19,289 bases of DNA from Candidatus Latescibacterota bacterium (GCA_018650745.1 JABIFK010000384.1:1-19289), one strand, 5' to 3'. Shown: positions 5,635 through 13,068, numbered from the stretch's first letter. Notes: a model not told the origin generated them from the sequence alone. Program-made: numbers and translations.

Positions 5635-6787
5635 GTGTCTGATGTGCCTAGTCGTGCCGGATTCCATAACAGTCTATGGCTTCCTGATTCTTCCTACAGA
5701 TGTCATTGCAACACTGCCAAGATACAGTTGACCATCAAACTCGTTCACGCTTGTGATGGTACCATAGGTTCCGGACGGGTCCTGTAGATTGTGAACGACT
5801 TTACCTTCGAGGTTTACGCCGAGGACCCAGCCGAAAGGTGGTTGCTCTGCGCCCTGTAAGCTGCTGGGCAAGCGATAGAGCACTTTTCTCAAGAAGGTCC
5901 CTGTCCAAAGGCTCTCCGCTATCTCCATTCGCGGACCTGTCAGGGCCATCCAGAACATCCCGTCGTCGTTATAGGATAGATTGTCCGGAAATCCGGGGAG
6001 GCCATCCATGAACGTCTCTGATTGTCCCGCCCGCTCACCCTTGAGCCAGAGTCTTAATGTCCGCATTCGAAACGTCTCGTTGACAAGGACGTAAGCCTCG
6101 TCCGGACCCAGTGCAACGCCGTTGGCAAACATGAGATTGTCCAGGTGCATCTCCGTGTCACCGGTTGACGGGTCAAAGCTGAAAAGGCGGCCGGTGGGGC
6201 GTGTCTCCCAGGCCTCAAGGATGAAGTGGGGCAAGCCGAACTTCTGGGAAGCATCTGAGAACCAGATTTTTCCGTCGGACGTGATATCGAGATCATCTAC
6301 GAACAGGAGCTTCTTGCCATCAAAGGTGTCGACGAGAACCTTAATCTTCTTAGCGGAAGAGATCGAGAGCAGTCCTCGCGTGGCATCGGCGACGATGAGA
6401 TTTCCCTTTGAGTCAAACTGCATGCCCAACGGTCTACCGCCCGTCTCGACAAACGTCTCCGGGTCCCGACCATCGTCTTTGAACCGAACGATTCTGCCAT
6501 CTTCCAGTCCCGAATAGAAATAGCCGCCTGGACCTTGAGTAACGTCTTCTGGTTTTTCAACACCTGAGATCATGTGTTCTACACCAGACAGCGCAGTATT
6601 CTCCGCATAGATCCCCGTTCGACTGGGGATCGCGCCTAGTGTATGCACGACCGGATCAAATGGCACTGGCCACAAGAGGAGGTATGTCACCAATATTAAG
6701 AGCGATATCGTCAGGAACTTGGCCGCACGGAGCAACATAGTCTTCTTCCTTTTCCTACTTTGGTTTACCAGGATTCATTGCGCATAA
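5552..6787 (-). mobile_element. Putative integron gene cassette 1 (SMP-30-like cassette)
   Basis: The minus-strand cassette begins at TTATGCGCA after G6788 and ends at G5552. Its 5' boundary GTTATGCGCA (6788-6779) is the exact complement of its own R'' box TGCGCATAAC (5634-5625), 1.15 kb away. Both cassette starts continue with the same GTT(A/G)TGCGCAAT. It encodes a single gene with a short 5' leader, as typical cassettes do. No integrase or primary attI is visible. Confidence 0.65.
5674..6738 (-). CDS. Strictosidine synthase-like / SMP-30 family protein with N-terminal membrane anchor
   Basis: The 354-residue protein has one hydrophobic segment at residues 7-23 (FLTISLLILVTYLLLW region) and then a six-bladed beta-propeller of the strictosidine synthase/APMAP type. 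Diagnostic phrases are GGRPLGMQFDSKGNLIVADA, FVDDLDITSDGKIWFSDAS (about 146-164), NLMFANGVALGPDEAYVLVN (201-220) and GLPGFPDNLSY. Family members include lactonase- and arylesterase-like hydrolases; most bacterial ones are uncharacterised, and plant-type Pictet-Spengler activity should not be assumed. The propeller would face the periplasm. ATG 6738 has GGAAG about 8 bases upstream. Codon use looks more GC-rich than in the arginine operon, in line with acquisition by transfer. The gene is flanked by integron-type boundaries. Confidence 0.8.
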   Translation of the reverse strand: MLLRAAKFLTISLLILVTYLLLWPVPFDPVVHTLGAIPSRTGIYAENTALSGVEHMISGVEKPEDVTQGPGGYFYSGLEDGRIVRFKDDGRDPETFVETGGRPLGMQFDSKGNLIVADATRGLLSISSAKKIKVLVDTFDGKKLLFVDDLDITSDGKIWFSDASQKFGLPHFILEAWETRPTGRLFSFDPSTGDTEMHLDNLMFANGVALGPDEAYVLVNETFRMRTLRLWLKGERAGQSETFMDGLPGFPDNLSYNDDGMFWMALTGPRMEIAESLWTGTFLRKVLYRLPSSLQGAEQPPFGWVLGVNLEGKVVHNLQDPSGTYGTITSVNEFDGQLYLGSVAMTSVGRIRKP

Positions 6788-6829
6788 CTCCTCGATGTCC
6801 GTAAAAAAGGTTCGGACATCGAGGAGTTA
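6785..6829. repeat. Perfect 17-bp inverted repeat upstream of the SMP-30-like cassette
   Basis: TAACTCCTCGATGTCCG (6785-6801) and its exact reverse complement (6813-6829) flank an 11-base loop. Its left edge overlaps the cassette boundary box. The right edge continues as GTTAGAT, which fits the R-box consensus, so it might be a short attC. The fully paired spacers argue against that, and a hairpin terminator insulating the cassette is as likely. Confidence 0.45.
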
Positions 6830-6841
6830 GATCTTAGACTG

Positions 6842-6872
6842 CGAACCTTTTTCAAAAAAGGTTCGTTTTTTT
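6842..6872 (+). terminator. Hairpin with T-run
   Basis: CGAACCTTT pairs with AAAGGTTCG (6842-6865) and is followed by seven T, a standard rho-independent shape on the plus strand. No plus-strand gene lies upstream. The 12-mer AAAAAAGGTTCG here (6854-6865) also occurs in the loop of the preceding repeat (6803-6814). Confidence 0.5.
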
Positions 6873-7250
6873 GTCGGGGTTAGCGTGTTTGTGCGTCGTC
6901 GATATTGTTTAATGGAGCGCGCGTAGGACGTGCATTTGTTTTTGTGATGTGTATATCGCAGGGTTGACCCTGAGAGACGGTAGCCCAGTCGTTCTTGCAG
7001 CATAGAGTAAACCGACTCCAAGCTTCAAAAAATATGTGGCCAACCGATGCCCTACTAAAGGGTAAGATGTTAGATCTTGGGCATGTTACTTCTACTATAA
7101 TTATTTGGCAACTATAATAATTCATCATTTGGTTTTATTTTTTATGATGTGATTCAATGAACTTCCGACTTTTTGTGGCATCTGCTCAAAACATTCGAAA
7201 ATAAGACCTATTCTGAAACAATCTGTTCTATCGGCATAATGCGAACTTTA
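6873..7250. other. Non-coding stretch between the cassette region and argR
   Basis: No protein-like reading frame is seen on either strand. Small features are the dyad CAGGGT-TG-ACCCTG (6959-6972) and a second occurrence of GTTAGATCTT (7069-7078; the first is at 6826-6835). Composition becomes AT-rich after 7080 toward the argR promoter. Confidence 0.55.
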
Positions 7251-7322
7251 TTTGAAATATTCCAAAAATATTCCACTTTTAGAATTTTTATTCTTGACGT
7301 GCTGTATACATTATAATACATT
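7251..7322 (+). promoter_or_regulatory. argR promoter region with candidate ArgR operators
   Basis: TTGACG (7294-7299) and TACATT (7317-7322) are 17 bases apart and place a start about 20 bases before the argR ribosome binding site; a better -10 match, TATAAT (7312-7317), is too close to that -35. Upstream, TTTGAAATATTCCAAA (7251-7266) is a 16-base dyad with one mismatched pair, and AATATTCCA is repeated just after it. TGTAT-N8-ATACA (7303-7320) overlaps the promoter. AT-rich dyads of this size resemble ARG boxes, so autoregulation is plausible. Confidence 0.45.
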
Positions 7323-7350
7323 CTTTCATCCGTTGACTCGTGGAGGATGT

Positions 7351-7824
7351 ATGACTGAGAAACAAAAACGCCAGCAAAAAATCATAGAATTGATCTCTGC
7401 TCAGCCCATTGCGCGTCAAGAGGCGCTGAGTGATGCGTTAAAGGCTGTGGGCATTGAGACCACACAGTCTACATTGTCCAAAGACATTAAAGAACTGGGT
7501 GTGATGAAAGCGCCCGATGGTACTGGAGGTTTCCAGTATCAAATGCCGTCTTTTGGGGAGCCTGTTGGGCGTGCTTCGCTCAAAGGTGAGGCGTTGTTGC
7601 GGCGCGAGTTGCGAGACTTTGTCGTTTTGGTCGATGGTGCAGGGTATACGGCTGTGGTGAAGACCGCTACGGGGCATGCACAAGGTGTCTGTGAGGTCAT
7701 CGATCAAGTGAGTTGGCCCGAGGTTGTGGGCACTTTGGCTGGTGAAAATACTATTTTTATTTTGTGTCGATCTGAGGTAGATTGTCGGCGTTTGCGAGAC
7801 AGAATTGAGGAGATGGTGCCATGA
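7351..7824 (+). CDS. argR: Arginine repressor
   Basis: The 157-residue protein has the two ArgR domains. The N-terminal winged helix carries TTQSTLSKDIKELGVMK (about residues 37-53), matching the TQATxSRDIxELG recognition signature. The C-terminal hexamerisation and arginine-binding domain ends with GTLAGENTIFILCRS (127-141). ArgR represses arginine synthesis genes when arginine is bound. The usual GDD of the arginine pocket is GEN here (Glu132-Asn133), which may change arginine affinity. The ATG at 7351 has GGAGG just upstream. It is the first gene of the operon and overlaps argC by 4 bases, so regulator and pathway genes are made together and probably autoregulated through the dyads upstream. 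Confidence 0.9.
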   Translation: MTEKQKRQQKIIELISAQPIARQEALSDALKAVGIETTQSTLSKDIKELGVMKAPDGTGGFQYQMPSFGEPVGRASLKGEALLRRELRDFVVLVDGAGYTAVVKTATGHAQGVCEVIDQVSWPEVVGTLAGENTIFILCRSEVDCRRLRDRIEEMVP

Positions 7825-8771
7825 TTCGAGTGGGCATTTATGGTGATACGGGTATGGTGGGCCAAGAGTTATTAAAAGTGTTGGTTCATCACGATCAGGC
7901 AGAGGTGATATTCAAGCAAAATTCCAAACGCCAAGAAGGTGAGTTGGCGAATTGCGATGTTGTGTTTTTGGCGACCAAAGACCCCGAGTCGATGAAGTTT
8001 GCGCCTGAGGCATTGGCGGCTGGTTGTAAAGTAATTGATATGAGTGGGGCATTTCGTTTGCCTTGTGATCAATTTGAAGCGGGATATGGGTTGACGCATA
8101 CAGCACCTGAGTTGCTAAAAGAGTCTGTCTATGGGATGCCTGCGTTGTTTGCCAATGAAATTGCATCGGCGCGGATGGTAGGTAATCCGGGCTGTTATCC
8201 AACGAGTGTGATCTTATCGTTACGCCCCTTAAAAGGAATGGTGGTAGGGGAAGCAACTGTGGTGGCCACGTCGGGCAATTCGGGTGCGCGGGCAGAAGTT
8301 GAAGAAACGTCGAATGAAGTGACATATAGTTTTGGCAAAAAGCACAAACACGTGCCAGAAATGGCTTTGTATTCGGGTTTTGCGGTCAATTTTACACCCA
8401 TTGTGTTGCGCTCTGTGTTTGCAGGTATTAATGCAAATATTCGAATTGAATTGTCAGATGAGCTGAAGGCATTGCCTCCCCATGAGGCGGCTGGAAAATT
8501 ACGTGCAGCTATTTCTTCGGCATATGGTGCCGATGATTTGGTGAAGGTGGTTGAAGATTCGGCAGATCATATATGGGGTACGCGTGATGTGGTGGACACC
8601 CATATGTTGGTGATGAAATTGGGTGTGGATGATGGCTTTGTTTATATTAATGCCTTAGAAGACAATTTGGGTAAAGGCGCGGCCAGCCAAGGTATTGAGA
8701 ATATGAATGTGATGCAGGGTTTGTCGCGGCTTTATGGTATTGATGGGGCTTATAAAACAGGCGTTGAGTAA
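7821..8771 (+). CDS. argC: N-acetyl-gamma-glutamyl-phosphate reductase
   Basis: ArgC reduces N-acetylglutamyl phosphate to the semialdehyde with NADPH, the third step to ornithine. Visible features are the nucleotide-binding GIYGDTGMVGQ (residues 5-15), the catalytic Cys125 in GNPGCYPTS, the substrate-site stretch KKHKHVPEM with His175 and His177, and NLGKGAASQG near the C-terminus. At 316 residues it is a little shorter than many enzymes of the family. It starts inside the argR stop (ATGA overlap) and is followed by a 110-base gap with a small hairpin before the GNAT gene. Cytoplasmic. Confidence 0.95.
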   Translation: MIRVGIYGDTGMVGQELLKVLVHHDQAEVIFKQNSKRQEGELANCDVVFLATKDPESMKFAPEALAAGCKVIDMSGAFRLPCDQFEAGYGLTHTAPELLKESVYGMPALFANEIASARMVGNPGCYPTSVILSLRPLKGMVVGEATVVATSGNSGARAEVEETSNEVTYSFGKKHKHVPEMALYSGFAVNFTPIVLRSVFAGINANIRIELSDELKALPPHEAAGKLRAAISSAYGADDLVKVVEDSADHIWGTRDVVDTHMLVMKLGVDDGFVYINALEDNLGKGAASQGIENMNVMQGLSRLYGIDGAYKTGVE

Positions 8772-8836
8772 GCTGGGCTCAGTGAATCTGATAAACAGGT
8801 TAATTAGTGCCAGAATCGTTTCAAAGTAAATAAATC

Positions 8837-8859
8837 TGCAAACTGTAGGTGTGTTTGCA
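8837..8859 (+). promoter_or_regulatory. Intercistronic hairpin before the GNAT gene
   Basis: TGCAAAC (8837-8843) and GTTTGCA (8853-8859) pair across 9 bases, ending 22 bases before the ATG of the next gene. No T-run follows. It may affect mRNA processing or translation rather than terminate. Confidence 0.35.
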
Positions 8860-8881
8860 ATGTTTGAAGAGTAGGGTTTTT

Positions 8882-9649
8882 ATGGACGTTTTTGAAACAG
8901 AGAGTGGACAACAGATTCGTGACATCGAAGAACGGTGCTTAAACGCCTGTCCTTCTATGCAACAAGTCTTGTACGATGGGTGGGTTATTCGCCTGGCCGA
9001 TGGGTATACACGCAGGGCCAATTCAATAAGCCCAATTTATCGTGGGCATCGTTCTGTAGATGAAAAACTGCCTGTGTGCGAGGCCATTTATCGCGAGCGG
9101 GGTTTGCGCCCCGTTTTTAAAATGACGCCGCTTAATCAGCCGCCACAATTAGATTCTGTTTTGGCTGCCCGAGGGTATGGGCATGAAGCGGTGACTTTGG
9201 TAGAGACGCTCGATTTGTACAAGGTCGTGATTCCTGAAACGGGTGATGTGAAGATTTGGACACGCCCTGAGCCAGAGTGGTTTGATACCTATGCGCGGCT
9301 CAAAGAGTTGAATGATTATGAGCGTGATGCATTTCGCAATATGATGGACAACTTGGCCGTGCCGGCTCGGTTTGTGATGCTGATGGATGAGGGCGAACCT
9401 GTAGCGGGTGGGTTTACCATTCGTGAAGGAGAGATGGCGGGGCTGTTTGGCTTGGTGACAGATAAAGAAAAACGCAACCAAGGGCATGGGCGTTTGTTGG
9501 TTTGGACATTGCTTAACAGGGCACGCAAGGCCGGAGCCAAGTTGGCGTATTTGCAAGTTGAAGAAACCAACGGATCCGCATTACATGTTTATGAGTCTAT
9601 TGGTTTTGAAGAATTGTATCGCTATTGGTATCGCACGTTAGAGAGTTGA
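8882..9649 (+). CDS. GNAT-family N-acetyltransferase in the arginine operon
   Basis: The 255-residue product ends in a GNAT domain: VTDKEKRNQGHGRLLVWTLL (about 192-211) is the acetyl-CoA-binding motif A with Q/RxxGxG, and HVYESIGFEELYRYWYR is the usual C-terminal motif. The N-terminal half (WVIRLADGYTRRANSISP, then RGLRPVFKMTP) belongs to a subgroup whose natural substrates are mostly unknown to me. ATG 8882 is preferred over an in-frame GTG at 8849 because AGGG lies just upstream and similarity begins there. The operon lacks argA and argJ, so this enzyme could be the missing glutamate N-acetyltransferase; that is inference from position. Another amino-group acetylation is equally possible from sequence alone. 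Confidence 0.8.
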   Translation: MDVFETESGQQIRDIEERCLNACPSMQQVLYDGWVIRLADGYTRRANSISPIYRGHRSVDEKLPVCEAIYRERGLRPVFKMTPLNQPPQLDSVLAARGYGHEAVTLVETLDLYKVVIPETGDVKIWTRPEPEWFDTYARLKELNDYERDAFRNMMDNLAVPARFVMLMDEGEPVAGGFTIREGEMAGLFGLVTDKEKRNQGHGRLLVWTLLNRARKAGAKLAYLQVEETNGSALHVYESIGFEELYRYWYRTLES

Positions 9650-9699
9650 CTTCGTCAATTAAAAATGTAACACGCTTAATTGATGTACTGGAGGTTTTT

Positions 9700-10794
9700 A
9701 TGAGCTTTAATGGTTTGGGAATGAATTTGGGCAATTTGTCTCGGTTGTCCAATGCGGTGACGCGGTCGATTAGCCCAGAAAATTTTACGGGCGAAAAAGG
9801 CAAAGGTGGCATGGCTACCGAAGGGACGGGTTCTGGGCCTGCACGAGACTTGGGGCAAGGGTGGAAGATTTCGCCTTCCGTACGTATTCAACCAGGTGAA
9901 ACGTTTACGTTGGCCGATATTGATGGACAAGGTGCCATACAACAAATTTGGATGACGCCTACGGGCCATTGGCGATTTAGTATTTTGCGTATTTATTGGG
10001 ACGATCAAGAGGAGCCATCGGTTGAATGTCCCGTGGGTGATTTTTTTGCATGTGGTTGGGAGCGTTATGCACAAGTGACGTCTCAGGCTGTGTGTGTCAA
10101 TCCGGGCAGTGCATTTAATTGCTATTGGGAAATGCCTTTTCGCAAGCGATGTCGCATAACCTTAGAGAACATTGCCGAAGATCCCATGACATTGTATTAT
10201 CAAGTGAATTATACTCTGACAGAAGTGCCCGAAGATTGTGCATATTTCCACGCACAGTTTCGTCGCACAAATCCATTACCCTACAAAGATGTGTATACCA
10301 TTTTAGATGGCGTTCAGGGCAAGGGCCAGTTTGTGGGTGTTTACATGGCTTGGGGTTTGAACAACACGCAGTGGTGGGGTGAGGGCGAGATCAAGTTTTA
10401 TATGGATGGAGATGGTGAGTTCCCCACTATTTGTGGCACAGGTACCGAAGATTATTTTTGCGGGTCTTATAATTTTGATTTGGGCAAAGAACGCGGTGGG
10501 TATTGTGAGTTTAACACACCTTATGCTGGTTTGCCGCAAGTGATTCGCCCCGATGGTTTGTACGATTCTCAAACGCGTTTTGGCATGTATCGTTGGCACA
10601 TTATGGACCCCGTGCGTTTTGAAGAAGATTTGCGCATCACCATTCAAGCGTTGGGTTGGCGAACACGTACCAGCGAAGGACGGCGATATTTGCCATTGCA
10701 AGATGATATTGCATCGGTGGCATATTGGTACCAAACTTTGCCGGCAGCACCGTTTCCTGCATTGCCAGATAAAGATTATTTGGAAGTGATATAA
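9700..10794 (+). CDS. DUF2961 protein (glycoside hydrolase family GH172-like)
   Basis: The 364-residue protein matches DUF2961, now glycoside hydrolase family 172, whose studied members act on fructofuranose or arabinofuranose linkages. Visible landmarks are ADIDGQGAIQQIWMTP (about 72-87), NCYWEMPFRKRCRITLEN, YYQVNYTL, and GTGTEDYFCGSYNF (246-259). Glu250 in that last motif is the strongest candidate catalytic carboxylate, with Glu270 in GGYCEF a possible second. The C-terminal jelly-roll part includes GMYRWHIMDPVRFEEDL. No signal peptide is evident, suggesting a cytoplasmic enzyme. ATG 9700 has GGAGG 5-6 bases upstream, better than an upstream in-frame GTG at 9625. A sugar hydrolase inside an arginine operon is unexpected. 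Confidence 0.85.
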   Translation: MSFNGLGMNLGNLSRLSNAVTRSISPENFTGEKGKGGMATEGTGSGPARDLGQGWKISPSVRIQPGETFTLADIDGQGAIQQIWMTPTGHWRFSILRIYWDDQEEPSVECPVGDFFACGWERYAQVTSQAVCVNPGSAFNCYWEMPFRKRCRITLENIAEDPMTLYYQVNYTLTEVPEDCAYFHAQFRRTNPLPYKDVYTILDGVQGKGQFVGVYMAWGLNNTQWWGEGEIKFYMDGDGEFPTICGTGTEDYFCGSYNFDLGKERGGYCEFNTPYAGLPQVIRPDGLYDSQTRFGMYRWHIMDPVRFEEDLRITIQALGWRTRTSEGRRYLPLQDDIASVAYWYQTLPAAPFPALPDKDYLEVI

Positions 10795-10895
10795 GACGAC
10801 GAGACGGCAAACGTGAAAGCAAGGTCAGAATCTAAAAAAGTGAGAAGACCCAGTTTGCTCCCAAAGGAGATACTTGGGAAATTGGAGAGGTTTTT

Positions 10896-11780
10896 GTGGA
10901 CAAGATTATTGAAAAAGCAGCGACGCTGATAGAGGCGTTTCCTTATATTCGCTCGTTTCGGAACAAGATTGTTGTTGTGAAATATGGGGGCAGTACGCAG
11001 CCTGGTGAAGGTGGATCTCCAACCGTGATGGCTGATTTGGTGTTTATGGAAACGGTGGGGATGCGACCGGTTGTGGTGCATGGTGGTGGCAAGGAGATCA
11101 GCCGGCAATTGGAAAAATCGGGCATTGAATCGCAGTGGGTCAATGGTTTGCGTATGACCGATAAAGCGTCGATGCAAGTGGTGGAAGACACGTTGTTTGG
11201 TGATGTGAATCTTCGCATATGCGATGGTTTGGAAATGTTAGACGGTCGTGCACGTGGCATGTCGGCCAAAGATGCAGGGGTGATGTTTGTGACCAAACAT
11301 TTTGCCACGGTGGAGGACAATGGGGAAAAGAAACAGGTAGACATCGGATATGTTGGCGATGTTGCCCGAATTGACCCCGAACCCATCCGTCTGGCCTGCG
11401 AAGAGGGCACGATTCCAGTAATAGCACCCATTGGTTTAGGGCCCGATGGTGAAAGTTATAATGTGAATGCCGATACCGCGGCTGGTGAAATTGCACGGTC
11501 TTTGCAAGCCGAAAAATTGGTTTTCTTGACCGATGTCAATGGCATTATGCGAGACCCATCAGATGCCAGCACGCATATTTCATCGTTGCATGTCAATGAT
11601 GTTGAAGGACTGATTGACGATGGTATTGCCAGCGGTGGCATGATCCCTAAATTGCGGGCTTGTGAGCGCGCCGTGAAAGGTGGGGTTCGCAAAACACATA
11701 TTATTGATGGGGGGATGCCACATGCATTGTTGCTCGAAACATTTACGCGTGAAGGCATTGGAACTGAGATTATACAATAA
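10896..11780 (+). CDS. argB: Acetylglutamate kinase, arginine-sensitive type
   Basis: ArgB phosphorylates N-acetylglutamate with ATP, the second step to ornithine. Residues seen are the phosphate-binding VVKYGGS (Lys29), the glycine loop VHGGGKEIS (61-69), Arg86 in NGLRMTD for the substrate carboxylate, YNVNADTAAGEIA and GGMIPKLRA (catalytic Lys). The first ~22 residues (MDKIIEKAATLIEAFPYIRS) form the extra N-terminal helix of hexameric, arginine-inhibited enzymes. The ending LLETFTREGIGTEI is the matching C-terminal signature. Feedback inhibition by arginine is therefore expected. The start is GTG, 5 bases after GGAGAGG. Length 294 is normal. Confidence 0.95.
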   Translation: MDKIIEKAATLIEAFPYIRSFRNKIVVVKYGGSTQPGEGGSPTVMADLVFMETVGMRPVVVHGGGKEISRQLEKSGIESQWVNGLRMTDKASMQVVEDTLFGDVNLRICDGLEMLDGRARGMSAKDAGVMFVTKHFATVEDNGEKKQVDIGYVGDVARIDPEPIRLACEEGTIPVIAPIGLGPDGESYNVNADTAAGEIARSLQAEKLVFLTDVNGIMRDPSDASTHISSLHVNDVEGLIDDGIASGGMIPKLRACERAVKGGVRKTHIIDGGMPHALLLETFTREGIGTEIIQ

Positions 11781-11826
11781 AAGGATGTAAAAAGAAGACG
11801 GGGAATGATGGGGTGTGGGTTGTGGT

Positions 11827-11845
11827 GAAGAGATATTCTCTCTTC
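11827..11845 (+). promoter_or_regulatory. Intercistronic hairpin before argD
   Basis: GAAGAGA and TCTCTTC pair over 7 bases around TATTC, followed by TT and then an AT-rich tract. It ends 32 bases before the argD ATG. It may be a weak attenuator or a processing site. Confidence 0.4.
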
Positions 11846-11877
11846 TTTCAATCTCTTAATAAAAAATAGGAGTAAAT

Positions 11878-13068
11878 ATGACGACACAAGAAACAATAGA
11901 TCTGGAGCAAAAATATATTTTGCAAACATATGGCCGACCACCCTTTGTTTTGGAGAGCGGTGACGGTGTTTATTTGCAGGACACTGATGGCAAAAAATAT
12001 CTCGATTTTGTGAGTGGTTTGTCTGTGAATGCATTGGGATATAACAGTTCGGTCATTCAAGATGCAGCCAATGAGCAGCTTGGTAAGTTGATCCATGTTT
12101 CAAACTTGTATCATACCATTCCTGCTCCACAGTTGGCACAACTGTTGTGCGAAAACTCTTTTGCCGATCGGGCTTTTTTCTGCAACAGCGGAACAGAATC
12201 TATTGAAGCGGCTTTGAAGTTTGCTCGGAAATGGGGATATAAGAATTTTCCTGACAAACCCAAGAACAAGATTATTGCACTGAACAATTCGTTTCACGGG
12301 CGCACATATGGTGCCATTTCAGCTACGGGTCAGCCCAAATATCACAAAGGATTTGGGCCGATGTTGCCTAATATATCGTTTGCCGATTTGAACGATATGG
12401 AGTCGATTGAAAAATTGGCCGACAGTGAAACGGTGGCCATTGTTTTGGAACCTTTGCAAGCTGAAGGTGGCATTCATTTTGCCGATCCAGAATTTTTGAA
12501 AGGTTTGCGAACACTTTGTGATGAGCTCAAAATTCTGCTCATTTTTGATGAGGTGCAAAGTGGCTTGTTGCGAACGGGTAAGCTGTTCTGTTATGAGCAC
12601 TCTGGCGTCACGCCCGATATTATGACGTTGGCCAAACCATTGGCGGGTGGCTTGCCTATTGGTGCCACGTTGATGACACAAGATGTTGCCGATGCGGTGG
12701 AACCGGGTGATCATGCGGCTACGTTTGGCGCACATCCTGTATCTTGTGCTGTGGCTATTGAAGTGTTTAAGACCTTGTCAGCACCTGACTTTGTCGCAGG
12801 TGTGCAAGAGAAAAGTGATTATTTGTTTGGCAAGTTAAACGAGATCAAAGACAAGCATGCACAAGTGACCGAGATTCGGGGCAAGGGGTTGATTGCAGGT
12901 ATTGTGATTAAAGATACACCTGCCGCCGATTCTATGGCCTTCTTTAGGGACAAGGGTATTTTGGTCTGTGTAGCTGGTCCAGATGTGATTCGATTCTTAC
13001 CGCCATTGGTGATCGACAAAGAACATATTGATGAAGCGGTTGCGGTTTTGGATGAATTCTTGAGTTAA
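11878..13068 (+). CDS. argD: Acetylornithine aminotransferase
   Basis: This class III PLP-dependent aminotransferase (396 residues) interconverts N-acetylglutamate semialdehyde plus glutamate and N-acetylornithine plus 2-oxoglutarate. Motifs in order: LDFVSGLSVNALGY, FFCNSGTESIEAALKFAR (cofactor phosphate loop, 103-107), NSFHGRTYGAIS (ring-stacking Phe139), LIFDEVQSGL (Asp224 to the PLP ring N), and LAKPLAGGLP with the Schiff-base Lys253. The family more often has EVQTGxGRTG; here EVQSGLLRTG. Enzymes of this class can also use succinyl-diaminopimelate, so a second role in lysine synthesis is possible. GGAG precedes the ATG by 6 bases. A hairpin follows the stop. Confidence 0.93.
   Translation: MTTQETIDLEQKYILQTYGRPPFVLESGDGVYLQDTDGKKYLDFVSGLSVNALGYNSSVIQDAANEQLGKLIHVSNLYHTIPAPQLAQLLCENSFADRAFFCNSGTESIEAALKFARKWGYKNFPDKPKNKIIALNNSFHGRTYGAISATGQPKYHKGFGPMLPNISFADLNDMESIEKLADSETVAIVLEPLQAEGGIHFADPEFLKGLRTLCDELKILLIFDEVQSGLLRTGKLFCYEHSGVTPDIMTLAKPLAGGLPIGATLMTQDVADAVEPGDHAATFGAHPVSCAVAIEVFKTLSAPDFVAGVQEKSDYLFGKLNEIKDKHAQVTEIRGKGLIAGIVIKDTPAADSMAFFRDKGILVCVAGPDVIRFLPPLVIDKEHIDEAVAVLDEFLS

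Noticed and set aside
6826..7078. Direct repeat GTTAGATCTT at 6826-6835 and 7069-7078 as cassette ends
   Set aside because: The orientation is wrong for a minus-strand cassette and there are no L boxes before the second copy; ten bases can recur by chance.
6880..7128. 82-codon minus-strand frame before argR
   Set aside because: The translation is rich in Cys, Arg and Ser, with no family resemblance, no ribosome binding site and no conserved partner.
8195..8401. Long open frames antisense to argC and throughout the arginine genes
   Set aside because: The T/G-rich coding strand and its codon bias leave open frames on the opposite strand. They have no ribosome binding sites, are low-complexity, and lie wholly inside well-supported genes.
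8849..8881. GTG 8849 as the start of the GNAT protein
   Set aside because: It would begin inside the intercistronic hairpin without a ribosome binding site; ATG 8882 has AGGG upstream and begins the recognisable protein.
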